A stretch of DNA of 64,000 nucleotides from Anaerolineae bacterium (lineage in GTDB: Bacteria > Chloroflexota > Anaerolineae > Anaerolineales > E44-bin32). The stretch is from NCBI GenBank assembly GCA_011174825.1, contig DUEZ01000062.1:62001-126000 (forward strand). Direction: 5' to 3'. Both the position numbers and the translations under genes were made by a program. Of the stretch, positions 1-8,089 are shown one piece after another. Position 1 is the first letter of the stretch. Every line of letters starts with the position of its first letter. The notes under the pieces are model-generated. The model worked only from the letters and a program-made list of their open reading frames with translations, had not been told where the DNA came from and did not search any database.

Positions 1-1
1 A

Positions 2-577
2 GGCATTATGGCGCTTGAAAGTGCGAACATCCCTATCCCGAGCGAAGTGACGATGCCTCTCTCGGGCTGGTTGTTGATACAGGCGAAGGGTGGCACGGCA
101 ATTCAAGCAGCTTTATGGGGAGGGCTCTGGGGTGCGGTCGGATGCACGATAGGTTCACTCGTTTCGTATGGATTGGGTGCCTTGGGGGGAAGGCCTTTAC
201 TTGATCGCTACGGTAAATATCTCATGATCAACCCCCACGATCTTGAGGTGGCCGATCGCTGGTTCGCTCGCTTGGGTGATTGGACGGCATTTTTATCCCG
301 GTTGCTTCCGATCGTACGTACCTTTATATCCTTTCCCGCTGGCGTAGCGCGCACCAGGTTGATCCCGTTTACGGTATATAGCTTTATAGGTTCTTTTGTC
401 TGGTGCGCTGGTCTAGCTTATGGCGGCTATGTCTTCGGTGCGCGCTGGGAAGAGTTGCGCGCGATCATGAGACCTTTTGATATTCCGATCGCTATCGTTC
501 TGCTTGGCGGATTCGCTTACTACATATACCATCACGTTCGACGAGGAGCACGTAAACATAGCGAGGGGGAATCTTAA
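2..577 (+). CDS. DedA family membrane protein (5' partial)
   Basis: The frame is open to the left edge, so the N-terminus lies outside the window. The visible part begins at the DedA signature around ALESANIPIPSE, where family members normally already have about 20-40 residues, so the ATG at 8 is unlikely to be the true start. The protein continues with a Gly-rich hydrophobic stretch, the FLSRLLPIVRTFISFPAG segment typical of DedA/SNARE-associated proteins, two further membrane helices and a basic C-terminus. DedA proteins are inner-membrane proteins linked to membrane homeostasis and undecaprenyl-phosphate or phospholipid translocation; the substrate here cannot be read from sequence. It converges with the PrsW-like gene, with only 20 bp between the stops. 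Confidence 0.85.
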   Translation, partial: GIMALESANIPIPSEVTMPLSGWLLIQAKGGTAIQAALWGGLWGAVGCTIGSLVSYGLGALGGRPLLDRYGKYLMINPHDLEVADRWFARLGDWTAFLSRLLPIVRTFISFPAGVARTRLIPFTVYSFIGSFVWCAGLAYGGYVFGARWEELRAIMRPFDIPIAIVLLGGFAYYIYHHVRRGARKHSEGES

Positions 578-597
578 TACACCAATTTCTCGAGAGT

Positions 598-1830
598 TTA
601 TGGCTCGCGGGAAGATTGTTGCACAACCTCTACCATACTGTCGATCTGTTCCCTCATTAATCTCCGGGGCATTCGAATCAGCCCTATCAGTGCCAGACTG
701 CTAAGGAGCGTGAGTAGAATTACTCCGCTGAGGTTGATCATGGCCAACATCGAGGGGGTAAGGTTGATATATTGGTACTCAACTGCAATTGAATTAAAAC
801 TGATCCCCAGAGCGATCGCGTTCCACAAAGCATGCATGAGCACAGCACCAAGATAGGCACGTCCGAACCTTTTCCATTCGCGATTGCCAACGACCTGAGC
901 GAGTCCCCAACTAGAAAGGCCAGCGGTAAAGCTGTGCATCACGGTTGCACCAATACGAGCGATCATGTTCGTGGTCCATGACGGTCCGGGTTGGGTTAGG
1001 AAGAGAGCTTCAAACAACCCATAGGCTGCGCCGCCTATCGCGCCGCCGATGAACGCAGAGGCAGGTCGCAAACCTCTTCGAAGGAACGGCCATACAGCCA
1101 TCGTTTTCGCAGCCTCCTCAATCAAGGGGACAATAATCACAACATACCCCAGGATGACCATGAGGACGCCTGGTTGACGAAGGATCTGAAAAAGAGTTTC
1201 ATAAATTTGGGACTCGAGCCAGTGATCCGGATTCGTCAGAATTCCTATTAACTGCCGACCGCCTGCTGTGCTCATGAGTAGCACTGCAATGGCTATCATT
1301 GTTGGGATTAAGGTTAAGATCTCAAGGATTAGAGATGTGATCGGGATTGCCCAAAGGCCGACGAGGAATTGCCCCCAGGTGCGGCGGGGCGAGTAGGTTG
1401 GTCCGTGACGGCGAATTAATACTATAGCGATGAGAGCAGGCACCAAGGCAGTCAGGATGTGTGCTGGAGGTCCGATGAGGTCGGAGAATAAACCTCGAGT
1501 AAACGCTAGATGTCCCAATATTAGCGTAAGAGGGAGTAAGACGATGCTTACCAGCCAGATCGATGATCCAGGACGGGGCGGGAAAGGTGATTGACCAATC
1601 AAGGCACGAGCGCTCATTATGCATGTTGGCAGAGCACATATGCCTACAAACGTGATTGAGAGGGCGGTCGTGATGCTGTAGTTTAACCCAGTATCCACTC
1701 CGCTTGGACCCGAGAGAAGATTTTCAATAACAATCATTCCAGAGGTGACGAGGATCAGCAGGAAACCGCCTAAAGATACGATGAAGAGTATAAGATCTAG
1801 GGGTCTGCGTTCAGCGGTTTTATCACTCAT
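598..1830 (-). CDS. PrsW-family intramembrane protease
   Basis: A 410-residue polytopic protein with about nine hydrophobic segments. The PrsW/CPBP-like motifs are visible: EEAAK at residues 238-242, a Glu at 274 in the following helix, His299 in the RIGATVMHS segment and His333 in MHALWN. Members of this clan are glutamate/histidine intramembrane proteases; PrsW of Bacillus cleaves an anti-sigma factor at site 1. The start ATG overlaps the stop of the selenoprotein gene by ATGA (1827-1830), so the two are probably translationally coupled. The shared operon suggests a role in envelope protein quality control, which is inference. The substrate is unknown. Confidence 0.75.
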   Translation of the reverse strand: MSDKTAERRPLDLILFIVSLGGFLLILVTSGMIVIENLLSGPSGVDTGLNYSITTALSITFVGICALPTCIMSARALIGQSPFPPRPGSSIWLVSIVLLPLTLILGHLAFTRGLFSDLIGPPAHILTALVPALIAIVLIRRHGPTYSPRRTWGQFLVGLWAIPITSLILEILTLIPTMIAIAVLLMSTAGGRQLIGILTNPDHWLESQIYETLFQILRQPGVLMVILGYVVIIVPLIEEAAKTMAVWPFLRRGLRPASAFIGGAIGGAAYGLFEALFLTQPGPSWTTNMIARIGATVMHSFTAGLSSWGLAQVVGNREWKRFGRAYLGAVLMHALWNAIALGISFNSIAVEYQYINLTPSMLAMINLSGVILLTLLSSLALIGLIRMPRRLMREQIDSMVEVVQQSSREP

Positions 1831-3134
1831 CGAATCTCGATTGTCACGGATAAGATCACAACTTCAGGGGGATCCAGAAAATCCTCCAGAGGTTGCCTAG
1901 CGTTTAGGCTCTTTATGAGATCGAGGCCATCAATTAGACGACCGAAGATCGTTCGACTGTTATTCAATTCGGGGAGAGGCGCCAGCGTGATGAAGAATTG
2001 ACTCCCGTTGGTGTTAGGACCAGAGCTGCTCAGTGCAACCATTCCTGGATCGTCGAAAGTAAGGGCTTCAGAAATCTCATCGTCGAAATAGTAGCCCGGT
2101 CCGCCGAGACCCGTACCGGTTGGATCTCCGCTTTCTATATAAACCCCAGGCACGATTCGATGGAAGGGATTACCTTCAAACCAGCCTTCTTGAGCTAAAA
2201 AGATAAAGTTGTTCACCGCTAATGGAGCAAGCTCTGGATACAGTTGTATGATGATCTCGCCGATCTCTAATTCAATGCGCGCGATATATTGAACATCATC
2301 CTCGAGAGTCATTGGAGGGTATCTATCATATTGTGCTTTGGTTAATAGCTCAAGTCGAATGTAGGCCTCTAAATTGGTCAAACTTGGCTCAACTTGATAT
2401 AGAGAGCCGTTTAGGAATAAAAAGGGGGTTGCGAGGATCCCTGAAGCGATCCCTTGAAAAAAAGCATCTTCCATCTCTGCTGCATATCGACCACTTTCAA
2501 TATCGTTCTGGAATCGCTGGACATCAAGTTCGAGTTCCTCAGCAGCGATGTTCAACCATTGCTTGAACTCCTCGGGGGAGAGCCCTGTCCACTCGTTGTA
2601 TTGAGTGAACAATACATCATGCATCGCCCAGAATGATCCCTGAGCTCCAGCTGCCTCCGCCGCTTGGCCAGCAAGGGAGGCTTTATCGTGGATTGTCAGC
2701 AGGGGGAAATGGCGATAAACCGTTCGTATGTCCTCAGGATGCCATTCCTCTAACTGCACCAACACGGGTGCAAGTTGTGCGCAAAAGGGTCACTGGAAGT
2801 CGGAGTACACCACGAATGTGAATGAGGCGTCCTCAGAGCCTCGACTCCAATCCTCGTCGGAGATGGGAGGAATGGGGATCAACGTAGGAGAGGGGATGGG
2901 TGGAACTGCAGTTGGTGGTACGGGGGACATCGTGGACGTCGGTCCAAGCTTGATAGGCGTGCGGCTCGGAGGGGGTGTATGGGTCGGTTGGATTGTCCCA
3001 GGAGGTGCACATGCTGTTGTTGGAAAGGATAGACAGATGAGGATTCCCAGAATTGTGAGGCGAGAGATTTTAAATTTACTCAGGTATTGACTCTTGAAAT
3101 CAGCCTTCCGATGATCTAAAGCCTGGAGAATCAT
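1827..3134 (-). CDS. Selenocysteine-containing DsbA-like/cyclophilin fusion lipoprotein
   Basis: Read through one in-frame TGA (2790-2792), this is a 435-residue protein. Residues 1-42 hold a basic N-region, a hydrophobic segment and a lipobox-like TTAC (Cys42). Residues 43-95 are a Pro/Thr-rich tether. Residues ~105-265 are a DsbA-like thioredoxin fold, with VVYSDFQ leading into U115-P-F-C118 and the cis-Pro loop ATP at 235-237. Residues ~280-435 are a cyclophilin domain with FHR at 324-326 and GSQFFIT at 377-383. The usual family motif is CPYC or CPFC, so TGA sits exactly at the nucleophilic Cys codon. A bSECIS-like hairpin follows and selC is 1.2 kb away. Expected role: extracytoplasmic thiol-disulfide exchange plus prolyl isomerisation. 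The cyclophilin Gln63-equivalent (CypA numbering) appears to be Glu334. Ordinary gene callers would split this into two ORFs. The start overlaps the SDR stop by ATGA; the 24 residues before the hydrophobic core are long for a lipoprotein signal, so a later start is possible. Confidence 0.88.
2755..2772 (-). promoter_or_regulatory. bSECIS-like hairpin in the coding sequence
   Basis: On the minus strand, 17 nt after the UGA, TGCACC pairs perfectly with GGTGCA (6 bp) around the 6-nt loop CGTGTT. A small apical loop with G in one of its first two positions, 16-37 nt past the UGA, is the published general description of bacterial SECIS elements recognised by SelB. The fit is good, but a 6-bp hairpin alone is weak evidence. 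Its value comes from position behind a UGA at a redox-active site. No folding energy was computed. Confidence 0.65.
2790..2792 (-). other. In-frame UGA codon, predicted selenocysteine (residue 115)
   Basis: The minus-strand codons read Val-Tyr-Ser-Asp-Phe-Gln-TGA-Pro-Phe-Cys-Ala-Gln. The frame is open and clearly homologous to one protein family on both sides, with no frameshift. The codon lies at the first Cys of the CxxC redox motif, the classic place for Cys-to-Sec replacement. Confidence 0.85.
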
Positions 3135-3856
3135 TCTCTCATAACCTCAGGACCATACCACTCGATCGGTATTACCTGTCCATTGATGTATTGTGACTCG
3201 TTTGAGGCCAAGAAGATACAGATGCCGACATGATCATCGGCCTTCAGCATCTGTGACTTATTCTCTTTGATCTGGGCACGAAAGGCGGTATCAGCCTTGC
3301 CAGGCGCGATGGCGTTCACTCGAATGTTATCTTGCTTTCCCTCCTCGGCACAAGCTTTAGTGAATCCAATCTGACCGAATTTGCTGGCACAATAAGCTGA
3401 AAGCAATGGATACCCTTCTAATCCTCCCATCGAGGAGACATTGATGATCGAACCGCCAGCGGCGTCTCGCATTGGTCGCCAAACGTGCTTGGTACAGAGA
3501 AATGTGCCGATCAGGTTAACCGCTAAGATCGACTCGAAGGTTCCCTTCGGGGTTCCCCAAACAGGACGCATTGCACCCGTACCGGCATTGTTGACCAGAA
3601 TATCGACCTGAGAGAATGTATCTAGAGTTTCAGCAACCAATGTCTTTACTTGATCCTCATCGGTGACATCACATACGATTGGGATGACAGATTGTCCGGT
3701 TTGGATGATTTCCGTGGCCACGTCTTCTAGTTCGGATTCGGATCGGGAGGCAATCACAACATGAGCGCCTTCTTGCGAAAATCCAAGTGCAATGGCCCGA
3801 CCAATCCCACGACCGCCACCGGTGATGATGGCGACCTTATCCTGCAGTCTCTTCAT
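3131..3856 (-). CDS. Short-chain dehydrogenase/reductase (SDR)
   Basis: A classical SDR of 241 residues. The start MKRLQDKVAIITGG is chosen because AGGAAGG lies about 4 nt upstream of the ATG; longer in-frame starts add non-homologous sequence. Visible motifs: TGGGRGIG for NAD(P) binding near residues 12-19, the NNAG segment, and the catalytic Ser-Tyr-Lys set in VSSMGG and YCASK. The C-terminus is shorter and more variable than in FabG. The substrate is unknown; family members reduce or oxidise carbonyl and hydroxyl groups. It is first in a minus-strand operon, overlapping the selenoprotein gene by ATGA, but no obvious biochemical link between the two is visible. Confidence 0.88.
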   Translation of the reverse strand: MKRLQDKVAIITGGGRGIGRAIALGFSQEGAHVVIASRSESELEDVATEIIQTGQSVIPIVCDVTDEDQVKTLVAETLDTFSQVDILVNNAGTGAMRPVWGTPKGTFESILAVNLIGTFLCTKHVWRPMRDAAGGSIINVSSMGGLEGYPLLSAYCASKFGQIGFTKACAEEGKQDNIRVNAIAPGKADTAFRAQIKENKSQMLKADDHVGICIFLASNESQYINGQVIPIEWYGPEVMRE

Positions 3857-4018
3857 CACTACCTTCCTATATGGGTAACATTGTAGCAGTAAATACGATA
3901 TGTAAGCCCACATAGATCGAAAGGGAATTGTGAATGAGGACGCGTTTGATCGAGGCAAGCTTCTTAATAATCTTCCCTTGATTCCCCATGATCGATACGG
4001 TATCCTTGAGTTTCGCGA

Positions 4019-4112
4019 GGGAGTGGTTGGGTCCCGGTGGGCTCCCCGGTCTTCAAAACCGGTGGCGGGCTGTAGAACGGGCCGCGGTGGGTTCGACTCC
4101 CATCCACTCCCG
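4019..4112 (+). tRNA. selC: tRNA-Sec (anticodon UCA)
   Basis: A 94-nt tRNA with an 8-bp acceptor stem (GGGAGTGG with CCACTCCC), discriminator G, an extended D arm, and an anticodon stem CCGGT/ACCGG around CTTCAAA giving anticodon UCA. A long variable arm is followed by the T arm GGTGGGTTCGACTCCCA. The long acceptor stem and long variable arm distinguish tRNA-Sec from suppressor-like tRNAs. CCA is not encoded. It implies that the organism decodes UGA as selenocysteine; selA, selB and selD are not in the window. It lies between the selenoprotein operon (opposite strand) and an M50 protease gene. Confidence 0.95.
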
Positions 4113-4132
4113 CCTTATTGTTTATTAGGACG

Positions 4133-5353
4133 ATGATGGAGTCGCAACAAATGGAGGGTACGTTGGAAGTGGTAGACCGTTTACTCCCAGCGGTTCGACA
4201 AGTTATGTCGGTTCGTGAGATGACCTCAGGCGGCGCGGAACATCGGTTCGCTGCTCGATTTCGGGGCAGATTGTATTTTGATGCGGACGAAGCGTATGAT
4301 CGTCTTCATCCCATCTTTCAGCGTGAAGAGACAACATTAGCATTACGATCTGATGGCGATGAAGATGTCATTCTAGCGTTCCCAGGCATCATCATTCCTC
4401 AACCGTCCAACCCATGGATCAACCTCGGGTTGTTCATGCTGACGCTGTTCAGTATGCTCTTTGCTGGAGCCATGTATGGCTACCGGGGACCGATCCCTGA
4501 AACCACGCTTGAGGTTTTCCTCTTTCCCCTGCGAGAGATTCAAAGGGGCATACCATTCGCAGTGAGTATGCTTGCCATCTTGCTTGCGCACGAGTTTGGT
4601 CACTACCTCGCAGCGAGATATCACAAGACAGCGGTATCCTTTCCCTACTTTATCCCCTTTCCCTTCAGTCCATTTGGGACGCTTGGGGCAGCTATCCGCT
4701 TGAAAGAACCTCCGAAGAATAAACGAGTGTTGTTGGATATCGGTTTAGCGGGTCCGCTAGCTGGTTTGGTCGTCGCAATTCCAATCTTGATCCTTGGGCT
4801 CTCGCTCTCAGAATTGGGCACGCTGCCCTTGACCCCTGAAGCGTGGCAGAATCAGGCGTTGGAAGGAAATTCCATCCTTTACTTGGCGCTGAAATATCTT
4901 GTTAAAGGTAGGCTTTTACCAGCGCCAGTGAGCTTCGGAGGAGTCGATCCCATCCTGTATTGGGTGCGTTACTTCTTCATCGGTCTTCCATTACCTTACG
5001 GAGGTCTCGATGTTTTTATGCACCCACTTGCATGGTCAGGTTGGGCGGGTCTATTGGTAACCGCCCTGAACCTCATTCCTGCAGGCCAGTTGGATGGCGG
5101 TCACATCAGCTACGTCCTCTTTGGTCGTCGTGCAGCAAAGCTAGTGCCCTTTATCATCGTGGCCTTGGTTATATTGGGTGTTTTTTGGTGGGGTTGGTTA
5201 TTATGGGCTGGGCTGATCTTCTTTCTTGGACGGATCTATGCTCAACCTTTGAACGATATTACGCCGCTTGATAACCGACGGAAAACTTTGGCGATCTTTG
5301 GATTAATCGTATTCGTCCTGGTCTTCACCCCAATTCCGCTGATGGGATTTTAG
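4133..5353 (+). CDS. Site-2-protease-like M50 family metallopeptidase
   Basis: About 406 residues with a soluble N-terminal region of ~90 residues, then six or more membrane segments. The zinc motif HEFGH is at residues 153-157, and the second M50 motif NLIPAGQLDGG places the third ligand Asp near residue 321. FPYFIPFPFSPFGTLGA after HEFGH resembles the S2P/EGY1-type peptidases of plants, cyanobacteria and Chloroflexota. These enzymes cleave within the membrane, often releasing transcription factors; the target here is unknown. Tandem ATGs at 4133 and 4136 follow a weak AGGA, so the exact start is uncertain. The gene begins 20 bp after selC. Confidence 0.88.
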   Translation: MMESQQMEGTLEVVDRLLPAVRQVMSVREMTSGGAEHRFAARFRGRLYFDADEAYDRLHPIFQREETTLALRSDGDEDVILAFPGIIIPQPSNPWINLGLFMLTLFSMLFAGAMYGYRGPIPETTLEVFLFPLREIQRGIPFAVSMLAILLAHEFGHYLAARYHKTAVSFPYFIPFPFSPFGTLGAAIRLKEPPKNKRVLLDIGLAGPLAGLVVAIPILILGLSLSELGTLPLTPEAWQNQALEGNSILYLALKYLVKGRLLPAPVSFGGVDPILYWVRYFFIGLPLPYGGLDVFMHPLAWSGWAGLLVTALNLIPAGQLDGGHISYVLFGRRAAKLVPFIIVALVILGVFWWGWLLWAGLIFFLGRIYAQPLNDITPLDNRRKTLAIFGLIVFVLVFTPIPLMGF

Positions 5354-5712
5354 ACTGCACTTCAAATTTCTTCTGGCAGAGTATTTGTGTACTGCAGAGG
5401 GTGTCTCCGATTTTGTGAAGCTGCAACGAATTCAAATGCTGCGATCGGGTGAAACAACTATTAATCGAGGATCTGAGTTGATCGATCTTGGTTCTGATCT
5501 CCAAAAGTTAAACCAGGGCTATTAATTAGGATCAAACCAACATCAAGATCGGTATACAATATCAAGCCAAGCGTTCTGCATAAACGATTTCGCTTTCCCC
5601 AACCAAAATCTATCAGAACGAAGTGTAGATTTCGCCTGAGGATTAGTAGTCGAATTCCTTAAGATTAAGAGAAAGATGCTCATAGTCGGCATAATGTGTT
5701 GGAGGGGTATCG
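5354..5712. other. Intergenic stretch, no supported feature
   Basis: About 360 bp between the M50 peptidase and the sugar-metabolism cluster. I see no convincing ORF, tRNA, long inverted repeat or member of the repeat families found elsewhere in the window. It should hold the promoter of the downstream cluster; no confident -35/-10 pair was identified. A Shine-Dalgarno GGAGGGG sits just before the ATG at 5713. Confidence 0.5.
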
Positions 5713-6300
5713 ATGGTCAACCGACCTTTCACTCTTCAGCTTCTTGGTCCGCAGGCTATTCCATCAAGATACGATCATCACATCACTCGCCACCTCTCTG
5801 CACTTAAAAATCAATTCCATGACCAAGACGCATATCATGATGCCCTAAATGTCGCTGATATGCTGCTCTACGAAGTCTTTGAAATTCGTCGCCCTGAACT
5901 ACCTGGAGAGCTTCTCTTTGGAGTAACTGTGATTCATCCTGGGAAGGTGGGAGATGAGTTTTTTATGACCAAAGGTCATTTCCATAGCGTACTAGAGACA
6001 GCTGAGTTATATTATTGCCTCGATGGTGAGGGAGTGTTGGTGATGGAATCACTCGAGGGGGATTGGGCTGTAGAGGAGTTCTATTCTGGCTCGGTAACCT
6101 TTGTCCCTCCACGTTGGGCACATCGATCAGTAAATACGAGTCTTGATGGTGATCTCATCCTGTTTTTTGCCTATCCAGCCCATGCTGGGCATGATTACAA
6201 GTCGATCGAGGAACATGGATTTCGTAAGCTTATCCTTGATGGGGGTGACACATATGAGATCGTAGATAATCCAAGGTGGCTCCCCCCGGAGAGAAGATGA
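5713..6300 (+). CDS. pgiA: Cupin-type glucose-6-phosphate isomerase
   Basis: A 195-residue single-domain cupin matching the archaeal-type phosphoglucose isomerase family (EC 5.3.1.9), unrelated to the common PGI fold. The metal ligands of the Pyrococcus enzyme are recognisable: His89, His91 and Glu98 in TKGHFHSVLETAE, and His137 in VPPRWAHRS. The C-terminal PAHAGHDY segment is also typical. It would interconvert glucose-6-phosphate and fructose-6-phosphate in the cytosol using a bound divalent metal. A strong ribosome site precedes the ATG. The stop overlaps the start of the next dehydrogenase, giving a tight cluster with an aldolase, which raises the possibility of a related sugar-phosphate substrate. 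Confidence 0.88.
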   Translation: MVNRPFTLQLLGPQAIPSRYDHHITRHLSALKNQFHDQDAYHDALNVADMLLYEVFEIRRPELPGELLFGVTVIHPGKVGDEFFMTKGHFHSVLETAELYYCLDGEGVLVMESLEGDWAVEEFYSGSVTFVPPRWAHRSVNTSLDGDLILFFAYPAHAGHDYKSIEEHGFRKLILDGGDTYEIVDNPRWLPPERR

Positions 6301-7268
6301 TGGAGGATCTTAAGAACTGCCGTATCTTGGTTACTCCGACTACCTTTGGGAAAGCAAATCCAGATATTCGGTCCTACCTTGAGCAACAGGTAGAAGAGGT
6401 GATCTACAATACTTCGGGTCAACCATATACATCCGAGGAGTTAAGCGTTCTCATTGCAGATGTAGACGGCTACATCGCTGGTTTGGATTTGATCGATCGT
6501 GCTGTTTTTGATCGTGCAAATAAGTTGCGAGTGATTTCCCGATATGGAGTGGGTTGTGATAATGTCGATTTGGAGATCGCAAAGGAGAGAGGAATTGTCG
6601 TCACAAACACGCCCGGAGCAAACGCAGTGTCAGTTGCTGAATTGACCATCGGGTTACTACTTTCTCTCGCAAGGATGATCCCTTCTGCAGTCAATGCGAC
6701 GAAAGCCGGGGAGTGGCCTCGGTTGCCAGGTGTCACACTGAAAGGTAAGGTTATCGGTTTGTTTGGTTTTGGCTCCATTGGAAAGCAGGTCGCGCAAAGG
6801 TTGGCTGGCTTTGAATGCACAATCCTAGCATACGATCCAGTGCCAGATATCTCATTTGCTGAAAGCTTTGGTGTGAAATTCGTTTCTCTAGAAGAGTTGG
6901 TGAGCGAATCAGATTTCTTGTCATTGCATTTGCCTTTCTTGCCTGAAACTCATGGAATGATTGGCGCTGATATTTTGGATAAGATGAAACAAGGATCATT
7001 CCTAATCAACACAGCAAGAGTTGAATTAGTGGATGAAGAAGCCCTGCAAGATGCACTAGAAAGCGGTAAGCTACGTGGTACTGCATTGGATGTCTTTTGT
7101 GATCAACCTCCAGCCAAAAAACATCCACTATTATCGTTGCCTCAAGTCATCGCTACTCCCCATATGGGTTCGCATACTGATGACGCAATGAATGCGATGG
7201 GTTGGATGGCAGTAAAAGATTGTTTATCGGTATTACAGGGTGAAGAACCTGTCTATCGTGTGGTTTAG
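6297..7268 (+). CDS. D-2-hydroxyacid dehydrogenase (SerA-like), atypical catalytic Glu
   Basis: A 323-residue NAD-dependent 2-hydroxyacid dehydrogenase without the C-terminal regulatory domains of SerA. The Rossmann motif GFGSIG lies at residues 157-162. Of the catalytic triad, Arg241 (NTAR) and His289 (TPHMG) are present, but the Glu of the usual DVF..EP motif is Gln270 (DVFCDQPP). A Gln at this position is known in NAD-dependent formate dehydrogenases, so it need not abolish activity, but it is unusual for phosphoglycerate dehydrogenases. The ATG overlaps the isomerase stop by ATGA, supporting co-translation. Likely oxidation or reduction of a sugar-derived 2-hydroxy/2-oxo acid; substrate unknown. 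Confidence 0.82.
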   Translation: MMEDLKNCRILVTPTTFGKANPDIRSYLEQQVEEVIYNTSGQPYTSEELSVLIADVDGYIAGLDLIDRAVFDRANKLRVISRYGVGCDNVDLEIAKERGIVVTNTPGANAVSVAELTIGLLLSLARMIPSAVNATKAGEWPRLPGVTLKGKVIGLFGFGSIGKQVAQRLAGFECTILAYDPVPDISFAESFGVKFVSLEELVSESDFLSLHLPFLPETHGMIGADILDKMKQGSFLINTARVELVDEEALQDALESGKLRGTALDVFCDQPPAKKHPLLSLPQVIATPHMGSHTDDAMNAMGWMAVKDCLSVLQGEEPVYRVV

Positions 7269-7284
7269 CTAACCGGGAGTTCAC

Positions 7285-7926
7285 ATGAGCAGAGATGACA
7301 CTTTATCCAGGATTTCTACCCTTGGTTTACTTGCTGTGGTCAGAGGTCCGTCCCTTGAATTGACATTGAAGATGGTAGAGGCCCTCATCCTCGGTTGTGT
7401 GTATGGGATAGAGATCACTTTCACGACCCCACAAGCTTCTGAGGTAGTTAGAATTTTGGATGAGACGTACGGAAGCCAGATTTTGTTGGGAATGGGAACT
7501 TTGACCACGGTCGAACATGTCGAACAGGCGGTGAAAGCCGGGGCTCGTTTTCTTGTGAGCCCTCATTGTGAGGAGCATCTAGCTCAAGCGATGATAGCTA
7601 CCGGGTTGGTTACAATGATCGGAGCCTTTACCCCATCTGAGATCATGAAAGCATATCACCTGGGTTCTGATGTTGTTAAACTGTATCCAGGGTCGTTAGG
7701 AACCCCCAAGTATTTAAAAAGTCTCCGCGGCCCTTTCCCAAACATTCCAATCATGCCCACTGGCGGTGTAAACATCGAAAACATCGGAGAATGGTTCGCC
7801 GCCGGAGCTTTTGCTGTTGGAGCTGGAAGCGCGCTTTGCCCAAGCGCCTGGGCTTTGGAGGGGCGTTTTGAAGAGATTACCGAACGAGCGAAAGCGTTTG
7901 TCAGAGAGGTGCAGAGGGTACGATAA
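7285..7926 (+). CDS. KDPG/KHG aldolase family protein
   Basis: A 213-residue TIM-barrel class I aldolase. Glu43 (GIEITF) and the Schiff-base Lys132 (VVKLYPG) match the catalytic Glu and Lys of E. coli Eda, and MPTGGV near the C-terminus is the phosphate-binding loop. The Arg of the Eda ITLRT-type motif is Thr here (TFTTPQ), and the SPG(L/F) loop is SPHC. These changes suggest a substrate other than plain 2-keto-3-deoxy-6-phosphogluconate. It follows the hydroxyacid dehydrogenase by 16 bp in the same operon, so it may cleave the keto acid made by that enzyme into pyruvate and an aldehyde. That coupling is inference. Confidence 0.85.
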   Translation: MSRDDTLSRISTLGLLAVVRGPSLELTLKMVEALILGCVYGIEITFTTPQASEVVRILDETYGSQILLGMGTLTTVEHVEQAVKAGARFLVSPHCEEHLAQAMIATGLVTMIGAFTPSEIMKAYHLGSDVVKLYPGSLGTPKYLKSLRGPFPNIPIMPTGGVNIENIGEWFAAGAFAVGAGSALCPSAWALEGRFEEITERAKAFVREVQRVR

Positions 7927-8089
7927 AGATCAATAGATAGAGGTTTTTTTCTGAGTGGCCTCTGGCTGGATGCGAGGAAAGCTGTGTTTCATTACGATCT
8001 ATCACAGAATTTCTATCTTGATATCTGATAGCTCATCCTCATCGTGCTTGGGATGTTTTTCTGTAATCTTCTAAAGGCAAACTAGTTCG

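Noticed and set aside
2790-2792. TGA as a simple nonsense mutation or sequencing error splitting a gene
   Set aside because: Both halves are intact, homologous and unmutated, the stop falls exactly on the redox Cys codon, and selC plus a SECIS-like hairpin are present. An error remains possible but is less likely.
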